DNA from: Rhodophyticola sp017644125
GTDB taxonomy: Bacteria; Pseudomonadota; Alphaproteobacteria; Rhodobacterales; Rhodobacteraceae
Strand: one strand, 5' to 3'
NCBI RefSeq assembly: GCF_042140125.1
Contig: NZ_CP159473.1
DNA: 64,000 nt
Shown here: positions 7,406 through 15,945 of the stretch, piece by piece
Numbering within the stretch: position 1 is the first letter of the stretch
How the letters are laid out: the number at the start of each line of letters is the position of its first letter
Notes under the pieces: model-generated
What the model was told of the DNA's origin: nothing
Seen by the model: only the letters and a program-made list of their open reading frames with translations
The model's database searches: none
Translations under genes and position numbers: made by a program

Positions 7406-8286
7406 AATTTTTGGCGCCTGTAGCCCGAAGGCGTCATTCCGACCGCCGATTTGAAACTGCGGGACAGATGGGCCTGATCCGCAAAGCCGGTGGCCATCGC
7501 GATAGCACCAAGGCTGAGCGCCGGGTCGCGCAGACGCGTTTTCGCGGCATCAAGACGCCGCCGCATGACCAACGCCTGCGGCGTGATGCTGGTGGTCTGC
7601 TTGATCGCGCGCACCAGTGCGGAATCGGACATACCCAGATGATGCGCCAGTTCCGGCGTGCGCAAAGGCTGGTCGATCCGGCGATCGATATAGTCAAGCA
7701 ACCGCGCGTATCGCTCCGTGGTCAGCCCACCGGTTTCCGCAAACGGAGCGTCGTCGGTGATGGCATAGCGCCGGACCAGCGTCACCACGAACACCCGCGC
7801 GAGCGCGTCGAACAGGACAGCCTGGCCCGGGCCCGGCTCCTCAAGCGCGATCTTCATCTGCAGGGCCCAGTCGCGCAGAGCCGGGTCTTGCAGGACGTTG
7901 CTGCCATCAAGGCGGGACCCCACGGTCAGAACCCTCAGGTCGCCCTGAATGAAATGCTGAATCCGCTCCGGATGCGCGCGGATCAGCAGGAAATTGACAG
8001 GAGCCCGCCATTCCCAACTGCAGACCGCACCCACTGGCATCACGACCATCGAGCCGGGAGGCAGATCGAGCGGGGTCTGCCTGCCATCCCGGCGCTGAAG
8101 ACCGGCGGCGGCATTGGGTTGAAGCGGAATCAGCAGGCAGTGGTCGGGCAGGCTTACCGGAGCCATCGGCCCGGCCTCCATTTCGAAGTAATCGGCCCTG
8201 AGCAGCTGTTCGGTTCCGCCGCCGGGCAGACGGGTGGAACTGAGCCGCGCCGTGTCAAGCCAGAGCCTGCTGCTATGGACTCCCAT
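7399..8286 (-). CDS. AraC-family transcriptional regulator
   Basis: 295 residues. The C-terminal third has the double helix-turn-helix of AraC/XylS proteins: TPELAHHLGMSDSALVRAI, then LSLGAIAMATGFADQAHLSRSF and the terminal GMTPSGYRR signature. The N-terminal part is a sensor-like domain with an 'AraC-binding-like' beta region (PDHCLLIPLQPN, PPGSMVVMPVG). The ligand is unknown. It is divergent from the ABC transporter at 8483 and transcribed toward the small exported protein gene. A palindrome lies 14-32 bp upstream of the start, a position suited to repression of its own promoter. Confidence 0.88.
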   Translation of the reverse strand: MGVHSSRLWLDTARLSSTRLPGGGTEQLLRADYFEMEAGPMAPVSLPDHCLLIPLQPNAAAGLQRRDGRQTPLDLPPGSMVVMPVGAVCSWEWRAPVNFLLIRAHPERIQHFIQGDLRVLTVGSRLDGSNVLQDPALRDWALQMKIALEEPGPGQAVLFDALARVFVVTLVRRYAITDDAPFAETGGLTTERYARLLDYIDRRIDQPLRTPELAHHLGMSDSALVRAIKQTTSITPQALVMRRRLDAAKTRLRDPALSLGAIAMATGFADQAHLSRSFKSAVGMTPSGYRRQKLN

Positions 8287-8299
8287 ACCACCCTCGATA

Positions 8300-8318
8300 A
8301 AACCGAACCGTTCAGTTT
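8300..8318. promoter_or_regulatory. 19-bp palindromic operator candidate, copy 2
   Basis: AAACCGAACCGTTCAGTTT has 8 of 9 symmetric base pairs around a central C. It sits just upstream of the AraC-type gene and within the divergent region that also serves the ABC transporter at 8483. Its form (a compact dyad) is more typical of TetR-type dimers than of AraC direct repeats, so the binding protein may be encoded elsewhere. Confidence 0.6.
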
Positions 8319-8482
8319 AAAATAGAGTATGATCCGGGCAGCGCAAGAACCGGATCGCCCGATATGAAATTGCTATTGCCACCCCACTGACGTTTTCATC
8401 GGGCATGCGCGGCATTCTGTGCCTTTAACCCCGGCATCGCACTGCTAGCTTAATTGCAACCCCCGCCTCGAAAGGCTGTTCC

Positions 8483-9163
8483 GTGCTGAGTGTGACCGAT
8501 ATCCACAAATCCTTCGAAACGGAGGATGGGCCGCTGCCCGTTCTGCGCGGTGTGTCATTGACGATGGCGCCGGGCGACACGCTTGCGCTGACCGGTGAAA
8601 GCGGATCGGGGAAAAGCACGCTGCTCCATCTGATCGGCGGGCTGGACACTGCGGACAAGGGCCGGATCGAGGTGGACGGCGTGGACCTCTCGGCGCTGGA
8701 TGACGCGGGTCGCGCGCGCCTGCGCCGCGACATGGTTGGCCTGATCTTCCAGCAATTCAACCTGATCCCGTCCCTGACTGTGGCGCAGAACCTCTCCTTT
8801 CAGGCGCGGCTTGCGGGTCGGCACGATGCCGCATGGGTGGATGAGCTGGCCAAGCGTCTGGGCCTTTCGGAGCATCTTGCCCGCTACCCCGAACAGCTTT
8901 CCGGCGGACAGCAGCAGCGCGTGGCGATCGGCCGGACGCTGGCGACAAGGCCCCGCGTGGTTCTGGCCGACGAACCCACCGGCAATCTCGATGAAACCAC
9001 TGGCGACACTGTTCTTGGCCTGCTTCTGGAGCTGGCCGCGGAAACCGGCACCGCGATCCTGATGGTCACCCATTCGACACGGCTGGCACACCGTCTGGCC
9101 CACCAGGTGCATCTGACCAAGGGCCGGCTCGGCAGCGCAGGGCTTGGGCGGGCGGCCGAATGA
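8483..9163 (+). CDS. ABC transporter ATP-binding protein, LolD/MacB type
   Basis: 226 residues. Walker A GESGSGKST at about 38-46, a FQQFNLIP Q-loop segment, signature LSGGQQQR at about 139-146 and Walker B VVLADEPTGNLD at about 159-170. The LSGGQQQRVAI and DEPTGNLD forms are characteristic of the FtsE/LolD/MacB branch, which works with FtsX-like permeases. The start is GTG 8483 after a weak GAAAGG. It overlaps the permease gene by 4 bp. With the next two genes it resembles the Agrobacterium attEFGH layout (ATPase, FtsX-type permease, AttH). Confidence 0.9.
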   Translation: MLSVTDIHKSFETEDGPLPVLRGVSLTMAPGDTLALTGESGSGKSTLLHLIGGLDTADKGRIEVDGVDLSALDDAGRARLRRDMVGLIFQQFNLIPSLTVAQNLSFQARLAGRHDAAWVDELAKRLGLSEHLARYPEQLSGGQQQRVAIGRTLATRPRVVLADEPTGNLDETTGDTVLGLLLELAAETGTAILMVTHSTRLAHRLAHQVHLTKGRLGSAGLGRAAE

Positions 9164-11565
9164 CCCGTGCCGCCTGCGCCGCCCTGCTCTCCCATTGGAG
9201 GCGCCATCCCGGCCAATGTCTGACCCTGGTCCTCGGCCTTGCGCTGGCCACGGCGCTCTGGTCCGGCGTTCAGGCGATCAACGCCGAAGCGCGCGCCTCC
9301 TATGACCGGGCCGCCGCGGTATTGGGGCAGGATCAACTGGCCCGCCTGACCCGCGCAGACGGTCTTCCGGTACCTCTGGCCGAGTATGTCGCGCTCCGCC
9401 GTGCCGGGTATCTCGTCTCTCCCGTGATCGAGGCGGAACTCGCCGGGCCCGGCGCGCGCCTCCGCCTGCTTGGCATCGACCCGCTGACCACGCCGCCAGA
9501 GGCACAGGCGCCCGCCCTAGTGGGTGGCGAGATCCCGTTCGAGGCCTTCGTGACTGCACCGGGCCGGTTGCTTGTCGCAGCGGAAACGGCCGCGCGGCCG
9601 CTCCCGGCTGACCTTCCGCCCCTTGTGATTACCTCCCGTCTCGCCCCCGGCACGGCGCTTACCGATATCGCAACCGCCGCCCGGCTCAGCGGCCGGTCCG
9701 ATCCGTCCTATCTGCTGGTTGCGCCGGTGCAGCCCTCCGGCCTTCCGCCCCTTGCCGAGGCCACGGGTCTGACGCTTTCCACGCCCCAATCCGGCACCGA
9801 TATCGGGCGGCTGACCGACAGCTTTCACCTGAACCTCACGGCCTTCGGCCTTCTGGCCTTTGCCGTCGGACTGTTCATCGTTCACGCCGCTATCGGCCTC
9901 GCCTTCGAGCAGCGCCGCACCAGCTTTCGGACCCTGCGCGCGCTTGGCCTGCCGCTCCGGCGGCTCGTCACGCTTCTGGCCGTCGAACTGACCGCCTTTG
10001 CCCTGATCGCCGGCCTCATCGGGATCGTTCTGGGATACATCATCGCCGCTGCCCTCCTGCCCGGCGTCGCGGGTACGCTGCGCGGGCTCTATGGTGCCGA
10101 GATTTCCGGCCAACTTGCCTTTCGGCCGGTCTGGGCCGTCACCGGGATGGGCATCGCCCTGATCGGCACCGCCGCGGCATCGGTGCAGGCGCTGCTGCGT
10201 GTTGCGCGCCTGCCGCTTCTGGCGCCCGCCCAGCCACGCGCCTGGGCGATGGCCTCCGGTCAGGCCATGCGCGGGCAAATGACGGTAGCGATTGGCCTGT
10301 TCGCCGCGGCATTCCTCCTTGGTGCCTTCGGGACGGGCCTGATCGCCGGGTTTGCCTGCCTCGCCGCGCTTCTTGTCGGGGCGGCCCTTGCGCTTCCCTC
10401 GCTGCTCACCGCGCTCTTGCGTCTCGCGACCCGGTTCGCCACCACACCCTTTCGGGAATGGCTTCTGGCGGATACCCGCCAACAGCTCCCCGGCCTGTCC
10501 ATGGCGCTCATGGCGCTCCTGCTTGCACTCGCCGCCAATATTGGTGTCTCGACCATGGTCGGCTCCTTCCGGGGCACCTTCACCGGCTGGCTTGACCAGC
10601 GGCTTGCCTCGGAGCTTTACGTCACCGCGCGCACCCCCTCCGAAGCCGCCGCGATCCGCGCGACCCTTCTGCCCCGGACCGATGCGGTTCTGCCGATCGT
10701 CTCCGCCCCGGTGACGCTCGCCGGACAACCGGCAGAGCTTTACGGCATCGCCGATCACGCCACCTATCGCGACAACTGGCCGCTTCTGTCCGCCGCACCC
10801 GATGTCTGGGCGCAGGTGGCCGCAGGCGAGGCCGCACTGATCAACGAGCAGCTCTCCCGCCGCGAGCGCCTGTCCATTGGCGATCCCGTGACGCTGCAAC
10901 CGGGTTGGACCCTGCCCATCGCCGGCGTCTATTCCGACTATGGCAACCCGGTGGGGCAGGCGATCATCGGCCTCGATCTCTTCACCGACCGGTTCCCCGA
11001 TATTCCCCAGCTTCGGATGGCCATCCGCGTGCCGGCCGATCGCGTCCCCGCGGTGGCCGACGCATTGCGGGCGGAATTCGACCTGCCCACCGCCAATCTG
11101 ATCGATCAGGAGGAGATCAAACGCTTTTCCCTGCGGATCTTCGAGCAGACATTCCTGGTGACCGGTGCGCTCAACATTCTCACCCTCGGTGTGGCCAGCC
11201 TCGCCCTGCTGACCAGCCTCTTGACGCTGGCCGGGATGCGGCTGCCGCAACTGGCCCCGATCTGGGCCCTCGGCCAGACCCGGGCCGCACTGGCCCGCGC
11301 CGAACTGGCCCGCACCACACTTCTGGCATTCCTGACCTTCGCTCTGGCGATCCCCGTGGGCCTTGCGCTCGCCTGGGTCCTTCTGGCGGTCGTGAATGTG
11401 GAGGCGTTCGGCTGGCGGCTCCCGATGCAGATATTTCCGGTCGACTGGCTTCGCCTGGGCCTTTATGCGCTTCTCGCGGCGCTTCTGGCCGCCGCCTGGC
11501 CGGCCTGGAGACTGGCGCATATCGCGCCCTCAACCCTGCTCAAGGTCTTTGCCCATGAACGCTAG
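9160..11565 (+). CDS. FtsX-like ABC permease, two-domain
   Basis: 801 residues, roughly twice the size of a single FtsX permease. An N-terminal transmembrane helix is followed by a periplasmic domain. A block of three helices lies around residues 225-345 (AFGLLAFAVGLFIVHAAIGLAF, LVTLLAVELTAFALIAGLIG), then two helices near 370-430. A second periplasmic domain precedes a final FtsX block from about 665 to 790. This is the fused arrangement seen in LolCDE-like and AttFG-like exporters. The substrate is unknown. The gene ends 11 bp inside the AttH-like gene. Confidence 0.87.
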   Translation: MTRAACAALLSHWRRHPGQCLTLVLGLALATALWSGVQAINAEARASYDRAAAVLGQDQLARLTRADGLPVPLAEYVALRRAGYLVSPVIEAELAGPGARLRLLGIDPLTTPPEAQAPALVGGEIPFEAFVTAPGRLLVAAETAARPLPADLPPLVITSRLAPGTALTDIATAARLSGRSDPSYLLVAPVQPSGLPPLAEATGLTLSTPQSGTDIGRLTDSFHLNLTAFGLLAFAVGLFIVHAAIGLAFEQRRTSFRTLRALGLPLRRLVTLLAVELTAFALIAGLIGIVLGYIIAAALLPGVAGTLRGLYGAEISGQLAFRPVWAVTGMGIALIGTAAASVQALLRVARLPLLAPAQPRAWAMASGQAMRGQMTVAIGLFAAAFLLGAFGTGLIAGFACLAALLVGAALALPSLLTALLRLATRFATTPFREWLLADTRQQLPGLSMALMALLLALAANIGVSTMVGSFRGTFTGWLDQRLASELYVTARTPSEAAAIRATLLPRTDAVLPIVSAPVTLAGQPAELYGIADHATYRDNWPLLSAAPDVWAQVAAGEAALINEQLSRRERLSIGDPVTLQPGWTLPIAGVYSDYGNPVGQAIIGLDLFTDRFPDIPQLRMAIRVPADRVPAVADALRAEFDLPTANLIDQEEIKRFSLRIFEQTFLVTGALNILTLGVASLALLTSLLTLAGMRLPQLAPIWALGQTRAALARAELARTTLLAFLTFALAIPVGLALAWVLLAVVNVEAFGWRLPMQIFPVDWLRLGLYALLAALLAAAWPAWRLAHIAPSTLLKVFAHER

Positions 11566-12616
11566 GCTGTGGCTTCCGATGCTGGTGCTGACCGCCGGTC
11601 AGGCTCTGTCACAAGGCTTTGCGGGCCTCGGCACCGACGCCGAGGGCTTTGCCGTCCCCGCGCCCGAACCGCAATTCGCCTTCCCCGCCGATCACGGCCC
11701 CCACCCGGCCTATCGCATCGAATGGTGGTATCTGACGGCGACGCTCACCGGAGCGGACGGGCGGGATTACGGCATCCAGTGGACTCTGTTCCGCTCCGCC
11801 CTCCGCCCGGAGGAGGCCGAAGGCTGGGATGCGGCGCAGCTTTGGATGGGCCATGCGGGCCTGACGACCGAAGACACGCATTTCTACGCGGAGCGTCTGG
11901 GTCGGGGCGGCGTCGGGCAGGCGGGCGTCACGCCCGAGCCGTTCGAAGCCTGGATCGACGACTGGGCGATGATCTCCACCGCGCCAACCGGCGCCGACGC
12001 GCTCTCGGCCCTGGCGGTGACGGCGCGCGGTCCCGATTTCTCCTATGATCTGGACCTGCGTGCGACCGGCCCGCTCGTATTGCACGGCGATGGAGGATAC
12101 TCCGTCAAATCCGCCGATGGGCAGGCCAGCTACTACTATTCGCAACCCTTTTACGAGGTGTCGGGCAGGCTCACCCTGCCTGACGGCGCGATGGAGGTCA
12201 CCGGCAGCGCATGGCTGGATCGCGAATGGTCTTCCCAACCGCTTTCCGCCGATCAGAACGGGTGGGACTGGTTTTCGCTCCAGTTCGCCGATGGCGCCCG
12301 GTTGATGGGGTTTGGCCTGCGATCGGCCACGCGGCCCACATACACCTCCGCCACCTGGATCGGCCCTGACGGGACCGCAACGGCCTATCCAGATGGCGCT
12401 TTGCGCCTCACGCCGCTGCGCACCGAAAACGTGGCGGGGCGCGACGTGCCGGTGGAGTGGCGCGTGGAGCTTGCCGCCCGTGGCATCGATGTCGAGACGA
12501 TCCCGCTCAACCCGCAAAGCTGGATGGGCACCAGCTTTCCCTACTGGGAAGGTCCGATCCGCTTCACCGGCAGCCACGAAGGGCGCGGATATCTGGAGAT
12601 GACCGGCTACGAATAG
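11555..12616 (+). CDS. AttH/CrtC-type lipocalin-like exported protein
   Basis: 353 residues. A signal peptide ends near LTAGQALSQG. The mature part has the family marker YRIEWWYLTATL at about 50-60, then DYGIQWTLFRSALRP, WMGHAGLTT and a later GSAWLDREWSS block, as in carotenoid 1,2-hydratase (CrtC) and AttH relatives with two lipocalin-like barrels. No carotenoid genes are nearby, so a hydratase role is unlikely. The coupling to an FtsX-type transporter suggests an envelope protein working with the exporter, possibly binding a lipid. The start at ATG 11555 lies inside the permease gene. Confidence 0.83.
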   Translation: MNARLWLPMLVLTAGQALSQGFAGLGTDAEGFAVPAPEPQFAFPADHGPHPAYRIEWWYLTATLTGADGRDYGIQWTLFRSALRPEEAEGWDAAQLWMGHAGLTTEDTHFYAERLGRGGVGQAGVTPEPFEAWIDDWAMISTAPTGADALSALAVTARGPDFSYDLDLRATGPLVLHGDGGYSVKSADGQASYYYSQPFYEVSGRLTLPDGAMEVTGSAWLDREWSSQPLSADQNGWDWFSLQFADGARLMGFGLRSATRPTYTSATWIGPDGTATAYPDGALRLTPLRTENVAGRDVPVEWRVELAARGIDVETIPLNPQSWMGTSFPYWEGPIRFTGSHEGRGYLEMTGYE

Positions 12617-12642
12617 GCTCTATACCGCAGGATAGGGTCTTC

Positions 12643-14121
12643 TCAGGTCGTTCCGGTGAACAATGGGAATGTCACCGCCAGGGCCCAGGCAAGCACGATG
12701 CCCAGACCCAGACCCATCGCCAGCGCAGAGCCCGTGCGCCGCCCGACCCAGCCGCCGATCACACCGAAGCTGAGATAGAAGAGCCCGATCACCGGCAGGA
12801 TGATGATCAGGAAGAACAGCCGCTCGAAATCCAGGGCGACCGCAATGCCCAGAGACGTCAGAAAAGCCAGCCGCGCCACCCAGCGCCGCCAGATGCGGGC
12901 ACGTCCCGCCTGAAGCAGCGCCGCATCGGCCACCATTGCCAGAACCGCGCCCGGCAGGATCGCCGCCAGAATGGGCAGACGTCCCGCATGCGGAAAGAAG
13001 CTCGCCACATAGCGGTCCAGCACACCGCCGAAGGCGATCAGGGCAAAACCCGCCAGAAGGATACCGGCCGGCCCGCCTCTCAGCTTCGGCAGATCCCCCT
13101 CGACCGCCAGGCCGGCCAGAACCAGAGATCCGTAAACGGCAAGATGCAGCGCCAGATAATCGGCCACCAGAACCGGCAGAAACCGAGTCTCCACAAGGGA
13201 AAGTATCAGCGGTGTCAGAACCGCAGGCGCAAGCGCAAGGGCCAGGAATGCGCCTTTGGGCACCTCGGGCAGGCGCGGACCCTCCGCCAGCAGGTTCGCA
13301 AGGGGCAGGCCCAGCAGAACGACACCCAGAAGGGTCAGCAGGACCGGGCCGCCGATATTGGCGATGCCGCTGCGATAGTCCCGCCCGAAGGTCGCATTCA
13401 GCCATTCCCGTGCCTCCCGCATTCCGGTTGCGGAGTAGAGCACGCCCACATGCTCCACCATCGGGGCGGCCACCGCGCGGCGGGCAAAACCCTCGCCGGG
13501 CGTTCCGACCGTGTCGCCTTCGGCGGCGCCGACCTCGGCCATGATCCGCTGCGCCTCCGCCCGCAAGGCGCCCTCCCACGCGCCGTTGACCACGAGCATG
13601 TTCTCCGGCTCCGCCGCCGTGACCGCTTCGGAGAAAAGAGAGATCGCCACCACAGCGCCCACACGATCGTCCGCAAGCGCCTGTCGGACGATGATATCCG
13701 AGGCCATGGAATGCCCCAGCAGGGCCACCCGCCCATCCGCGCCGGGCAGGGCCAGCGCGGCGTCGGTGACCCGTCCGATCTCCTCCATCAGCAACCGGGT
13801 GGTGCCGTCGATCGAGTTCACGTCGCCGGACATCGGCAGCGGGTTTCGCCCATGCCCCTGAAGGTCGTAGCTGACGGTGATGTATCCCGCCCGCGCGAGC
13901 GTAAGCTGATAGGGATGCATCAACTGCCGCGATCCGGCAAAGCCGTGGGCGATCACCACGACCGGCGCCGTGGTTTCGGGAACCTGCATCACGGTCGCCG
14001 GCGTTTCCCCCACCATCAGCGACGAGATCTCAAGCCCAGCCCTCGGCCGCTCCAACAGGAACAGGCCAAGTCCGATGCAGACCAGCGCCACCAATGCCGC
14101 GAGGATATCGCGCAAAACCAA
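12643..14121 (-). CDS. Alpha/beta hydrolase fused to polytopic membrane domain
   Basis: 492 residues. An N-terminal membrane anchor (residues 6-23) is followed by an alpha/beta hydrolase domain: VVVIAHGFAGS oxyanion segment, nucleophile elbow GHSMA (Ser138), and a His in PMVEHVGVLYS near 223. About eight hydrophobic helices follow from residue 255 to the end. The start is TTG 14121, five bases after GGAGGG; a second TTG is two codons in. The enzyme domain probably faces the periplasm. The substrate is unknown. It is convergent with the AttH-like gene and divergent from serB. Confidence 0.75.
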   Translation of the reverse strand: MVLRDILAALVALVCIGLGLFLLERPRAGLEISSLMVGETPATVMQVPETTAPVVVIAHGFAGSRQLMHPYQLTLARAGYITVSYDLQGHGRNPLPMSGDVNSIDGTTRLLMEEIGRVTDAALALPGADGRVALLGHSMASDIIVRQALADDRVGAVVAISLFSEAVTAAEPENMLVVNGAWEGALRAEAQRIMAEVGAAEGDTVGTPGEGFARRAVAAPMVEHVGVLYSATGMREAREWLNATFGRDYRSGIANIGGPVLLTLLGVVLLGLPLANLLAEGPRLPEVPKGAFLALALAPAVLTPLILSLVETRFLPVLVADYLALHLAVYGSLVLAGLAVEGDLPKLRGGPAGILLAGFALIAFGGVLDRYVASFFPHAGRLPILAAILPGAVLAMVADAALLQAGRARIWRRWVARLAFLTSLGIAVALDFERLFFLIIILPVIGLFYLSFGVIGGWVGRRTGSALAMGLGLGIVLAWALAVTFPLFTGTT

Positions 14122-14268
14122 ACCTGCCCTCCAATGGACTGCTCAAACCTTGTGCCCCGAAGCATAAAAGACCCCGGCCCAAAGCCAATCGAGAATTTGA
14201 ACGGTCATCTGGCCCTTCGGAGCCGAACATGCTCTATGCGCGTCAGCCATCTGCAGACCGGAGCGTTC

Positions 14269-15147
14269 ATGTTCACAGCGACCCTGATCACCAACCCCGC
14301 GATGTATCTGGAAGCCGCCCTCGTCGACAGTTTGCGAAATGCGCTTGGTGGCGACGATATCCTGTGGCTCGCCCCCGACAAGGCCGCCGAATTCGCCTTT
14401 CCCAAAAGGCCGAAGAACGAGGCGCAGATCTGGACCAGCCTGCAGGCCGAGGGCGTCGATCTGGTGGTCCAGCAGAGCGAAGGCCGCCGCAAGAAGGTGC
14501 TGCTGGCCGATATGGACAGCACGATGATCCGCCAGGAATGCATCGACGAACTGGCGGCCGAGGCCGGCGTGGGAGAGCATGTGGCCGCGATCACCGCCCG
14601 CGCGATGAATGGCGAGATCGCGTTCGAAGAGGCGTTGCGCGCCCGGGTGAGCCTGCTGAAAGGTCTCGAAACCTCAGTGATAGAGACTGTTCTGGCCCGA
14701 CGGATCACGCATATGCCCGGTGGCAGGACCCTGATCGCGACGATGAAGGCTCATGGCGCTCATACCTCTCTCGTGTCGGGCGGTTTCACCGCATTTTCCG
14801 CGAGAATCGCGGCCGATCTGGGTTTTGACGATCATCGCGCCAATACGTTGCTGTCCGAAGGCGGCGTCCTGACCGGAGAGGTCGCCACGCCGGTCCTTGG
14901 CCGGGATGCCAAGGTGCAGGCGTTGCACGATGTCACCGCGCGGCTGAACCTCGCGCCGGAGGATGTGCTGGCCGTGGGTGATGGCGCCAACGACCTTGGC
15001 ATGCTCCAGCTTGCCGGTACGGGTGTCGCGCTTCATGCCAAACCCGCCGTGCAGGAGCAGGCGAAGATCCGTATCAACCACGGCGATCTTACGGCGCTTC
15101 TCTACATCCAGGGCTACGCGGAGGACGAGATCGTCGCGCCTGATTAA
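14269..15147 (+). CDS. serB: Phosphoserine phosphatase
   Basis: 292 residues. Catalyses the last step of serine synthesis, phosphoserine to serine, in the cytoplasm. HAD motif I is DMDSTMI at about 81-87 (nucleophile Asp81). Motif II is SLVSGGF, and the metal-binding GDGANDLGML motif lies near 240. An N-terminal regulatory-like segment of about 75 residues precedes the catalytic domain. ATG 14269 follows GGAG with 6-nt spacing; ATG 14236 in frame is less well placed. It is divergent from the membrane hydrolase with a 147-bp spacer. Confidence 0.95.
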   Translation: MFTATLITNPAMYLEAALVDSLRNALGGDDILWLAPDKAAEFAFPKRPKNEAQIWTSLQAEGVDLVVQQSEGRRKKVLLADMDSTMIRQECIDELAAEAGVGEHVAAITARAMNGEIAFEEALRARVSLLKGLETSVIETVLARRITHMPGGRTLIATMKAHGAHTSLVSGGFTAFSARIAADLGFDDHRANTLLSEGGVLTGEVATPVLGRDAKVQALHDVTARLNLAPEDVLAVGDGANDLGMLQLAGTGVALHAKPAVQEQAKIRINHGDLTALLYIQGYAEDEIVAPD

Positions 15148-15181
15148 CCTCGTTTAAGGCGCGGTCTTCGCAGTCATGACA

Positions 15182-15203
15182 TCCTGAATTTCCCAATTCA
15201 GGA
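15182..15203 (+). promoter_or_regulatory. Hairpin that occludes the ribosome binding site of 15211-15726
   Basis: TCCTGAATT (15182-15190) pairs perfectly with AATTCAGGA (15195-15203) around a 4-nt loop. The right arm contains most of AGGAG (15200-15204), the only good ribosome binding site for the ATG at 15211. It has no T run, so it looks like a translation-control element rather than a terminator of serB. Confidence 0.6.
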
Positions 15204-15210
15204 GCTTGTG

Positions 15211-15726
15211 ATGAAGACGAACACCGTTCCGCATTACGATGACAGCATCAACACCACCGGCTGTTGTGCCAAATTCAACCCCGATGGCTGGGACCGGCAG
15301 GAGTTGCATTTCCGCGATAAACCTTTCCTCCGCGCCACCACGCGCAGTGCCATGCATGTGCCGCTCAACATGGGACAGGTCTTCACCCGTGTCGGGACCC
15401 GGATGGCGGAAAATGGCGCGGTCGACCTCGACAACTGGCTGATCCTCAGCCGCGACCTGTCGGCATGGCAGAGCGAGCATCTGTTTTCCACGGACAAGGA
15501 CATCCCCGATGAGGAAATGACCACGCTGTCTGGCGATTTCATCACGAAGGTGTTCGAGGGGCCCTACAACAAGGCGAAAGACTGGCACGAGCAGATGCAG
15601 GAGTTGGTCCGCGCCGATGGCAAGGTGCCCGGGCGGGTTTTCTTCTTCTACACGACCTGCCCGCGCTGCGCGAAAGCCTATGGCCAGAACTACATAGTGG
15701 GCATCGCGGAGACATTGGCGGCTTGA
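15211..15726 (+). CDS. Conserved hypothetical protein, Cys-rich ends
   Basis: 171 residues, no signal peptide. It begins MKTNTVPHYDDSINTTGCC, then AKFNPDGWDRQELHF. It ends with FFFYTTCPRCAKAYGQNYIVG, so there is a CC pair near residue 19 and a CPRC pair near 154. From memory it resembles a family found in both proteobacteria and firmicutes that databases label only 'hydrolase' or hypothetical; no function is established to my knowledge. The paired cysteines could bind metal. The start follows AGGAG at 6-nt spacing, but that site is inside a hairpin. Confidence 0.75.
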   Translation: MKTNTVPHYDDSINTTGCCAKFNPDGWDRQELHFRDKPFLRATTRSAMHVPLNMGQVFTRVGTRMAENGAVDLDNWLILSRDLSAWQSEHLFSTDKDIPDEEMTTLSGDFITKVFEGPYNKAKDWHEQMQELVRADGKVPGRVFFFYTTCPRCAKAYGQNYIVGIAETLAA

Positions 15727-15945
15727 TCATCGACTGTGTTGCCCGTGGCGCGGCGATGCCGGCGGCCTCGTGGCTCACGCTTCCTGGCGTGATCGCAGCG
15801 CAGTTTGCGAGAGGGCGACCGCAACGCCGAAGAGGCGGCCCCCGGAAGATAAGGGCGCGGTCTAACGCCGGTGCTTTCCGTTTGGCCGGCTTTGCGGCGA
15901 GCCGTCACCCCAGCGGTGCGGCGCGCCGTGATACGCAAACCCCGG

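Noticed and set aside
12457..14268. Upstream extension of the serB reading frame
   Set aside because: The frame stays open only because it is antisense to the membrane hydrolase; serB has a clear start with GGAG at 14269.
15144..15157. CtrA-like site TTAA...TTAA at the serB end
   Set aside because: The spacer is 6 bp, not the 7 bp of the CtrA consensus, and it includes the serB stop codon.
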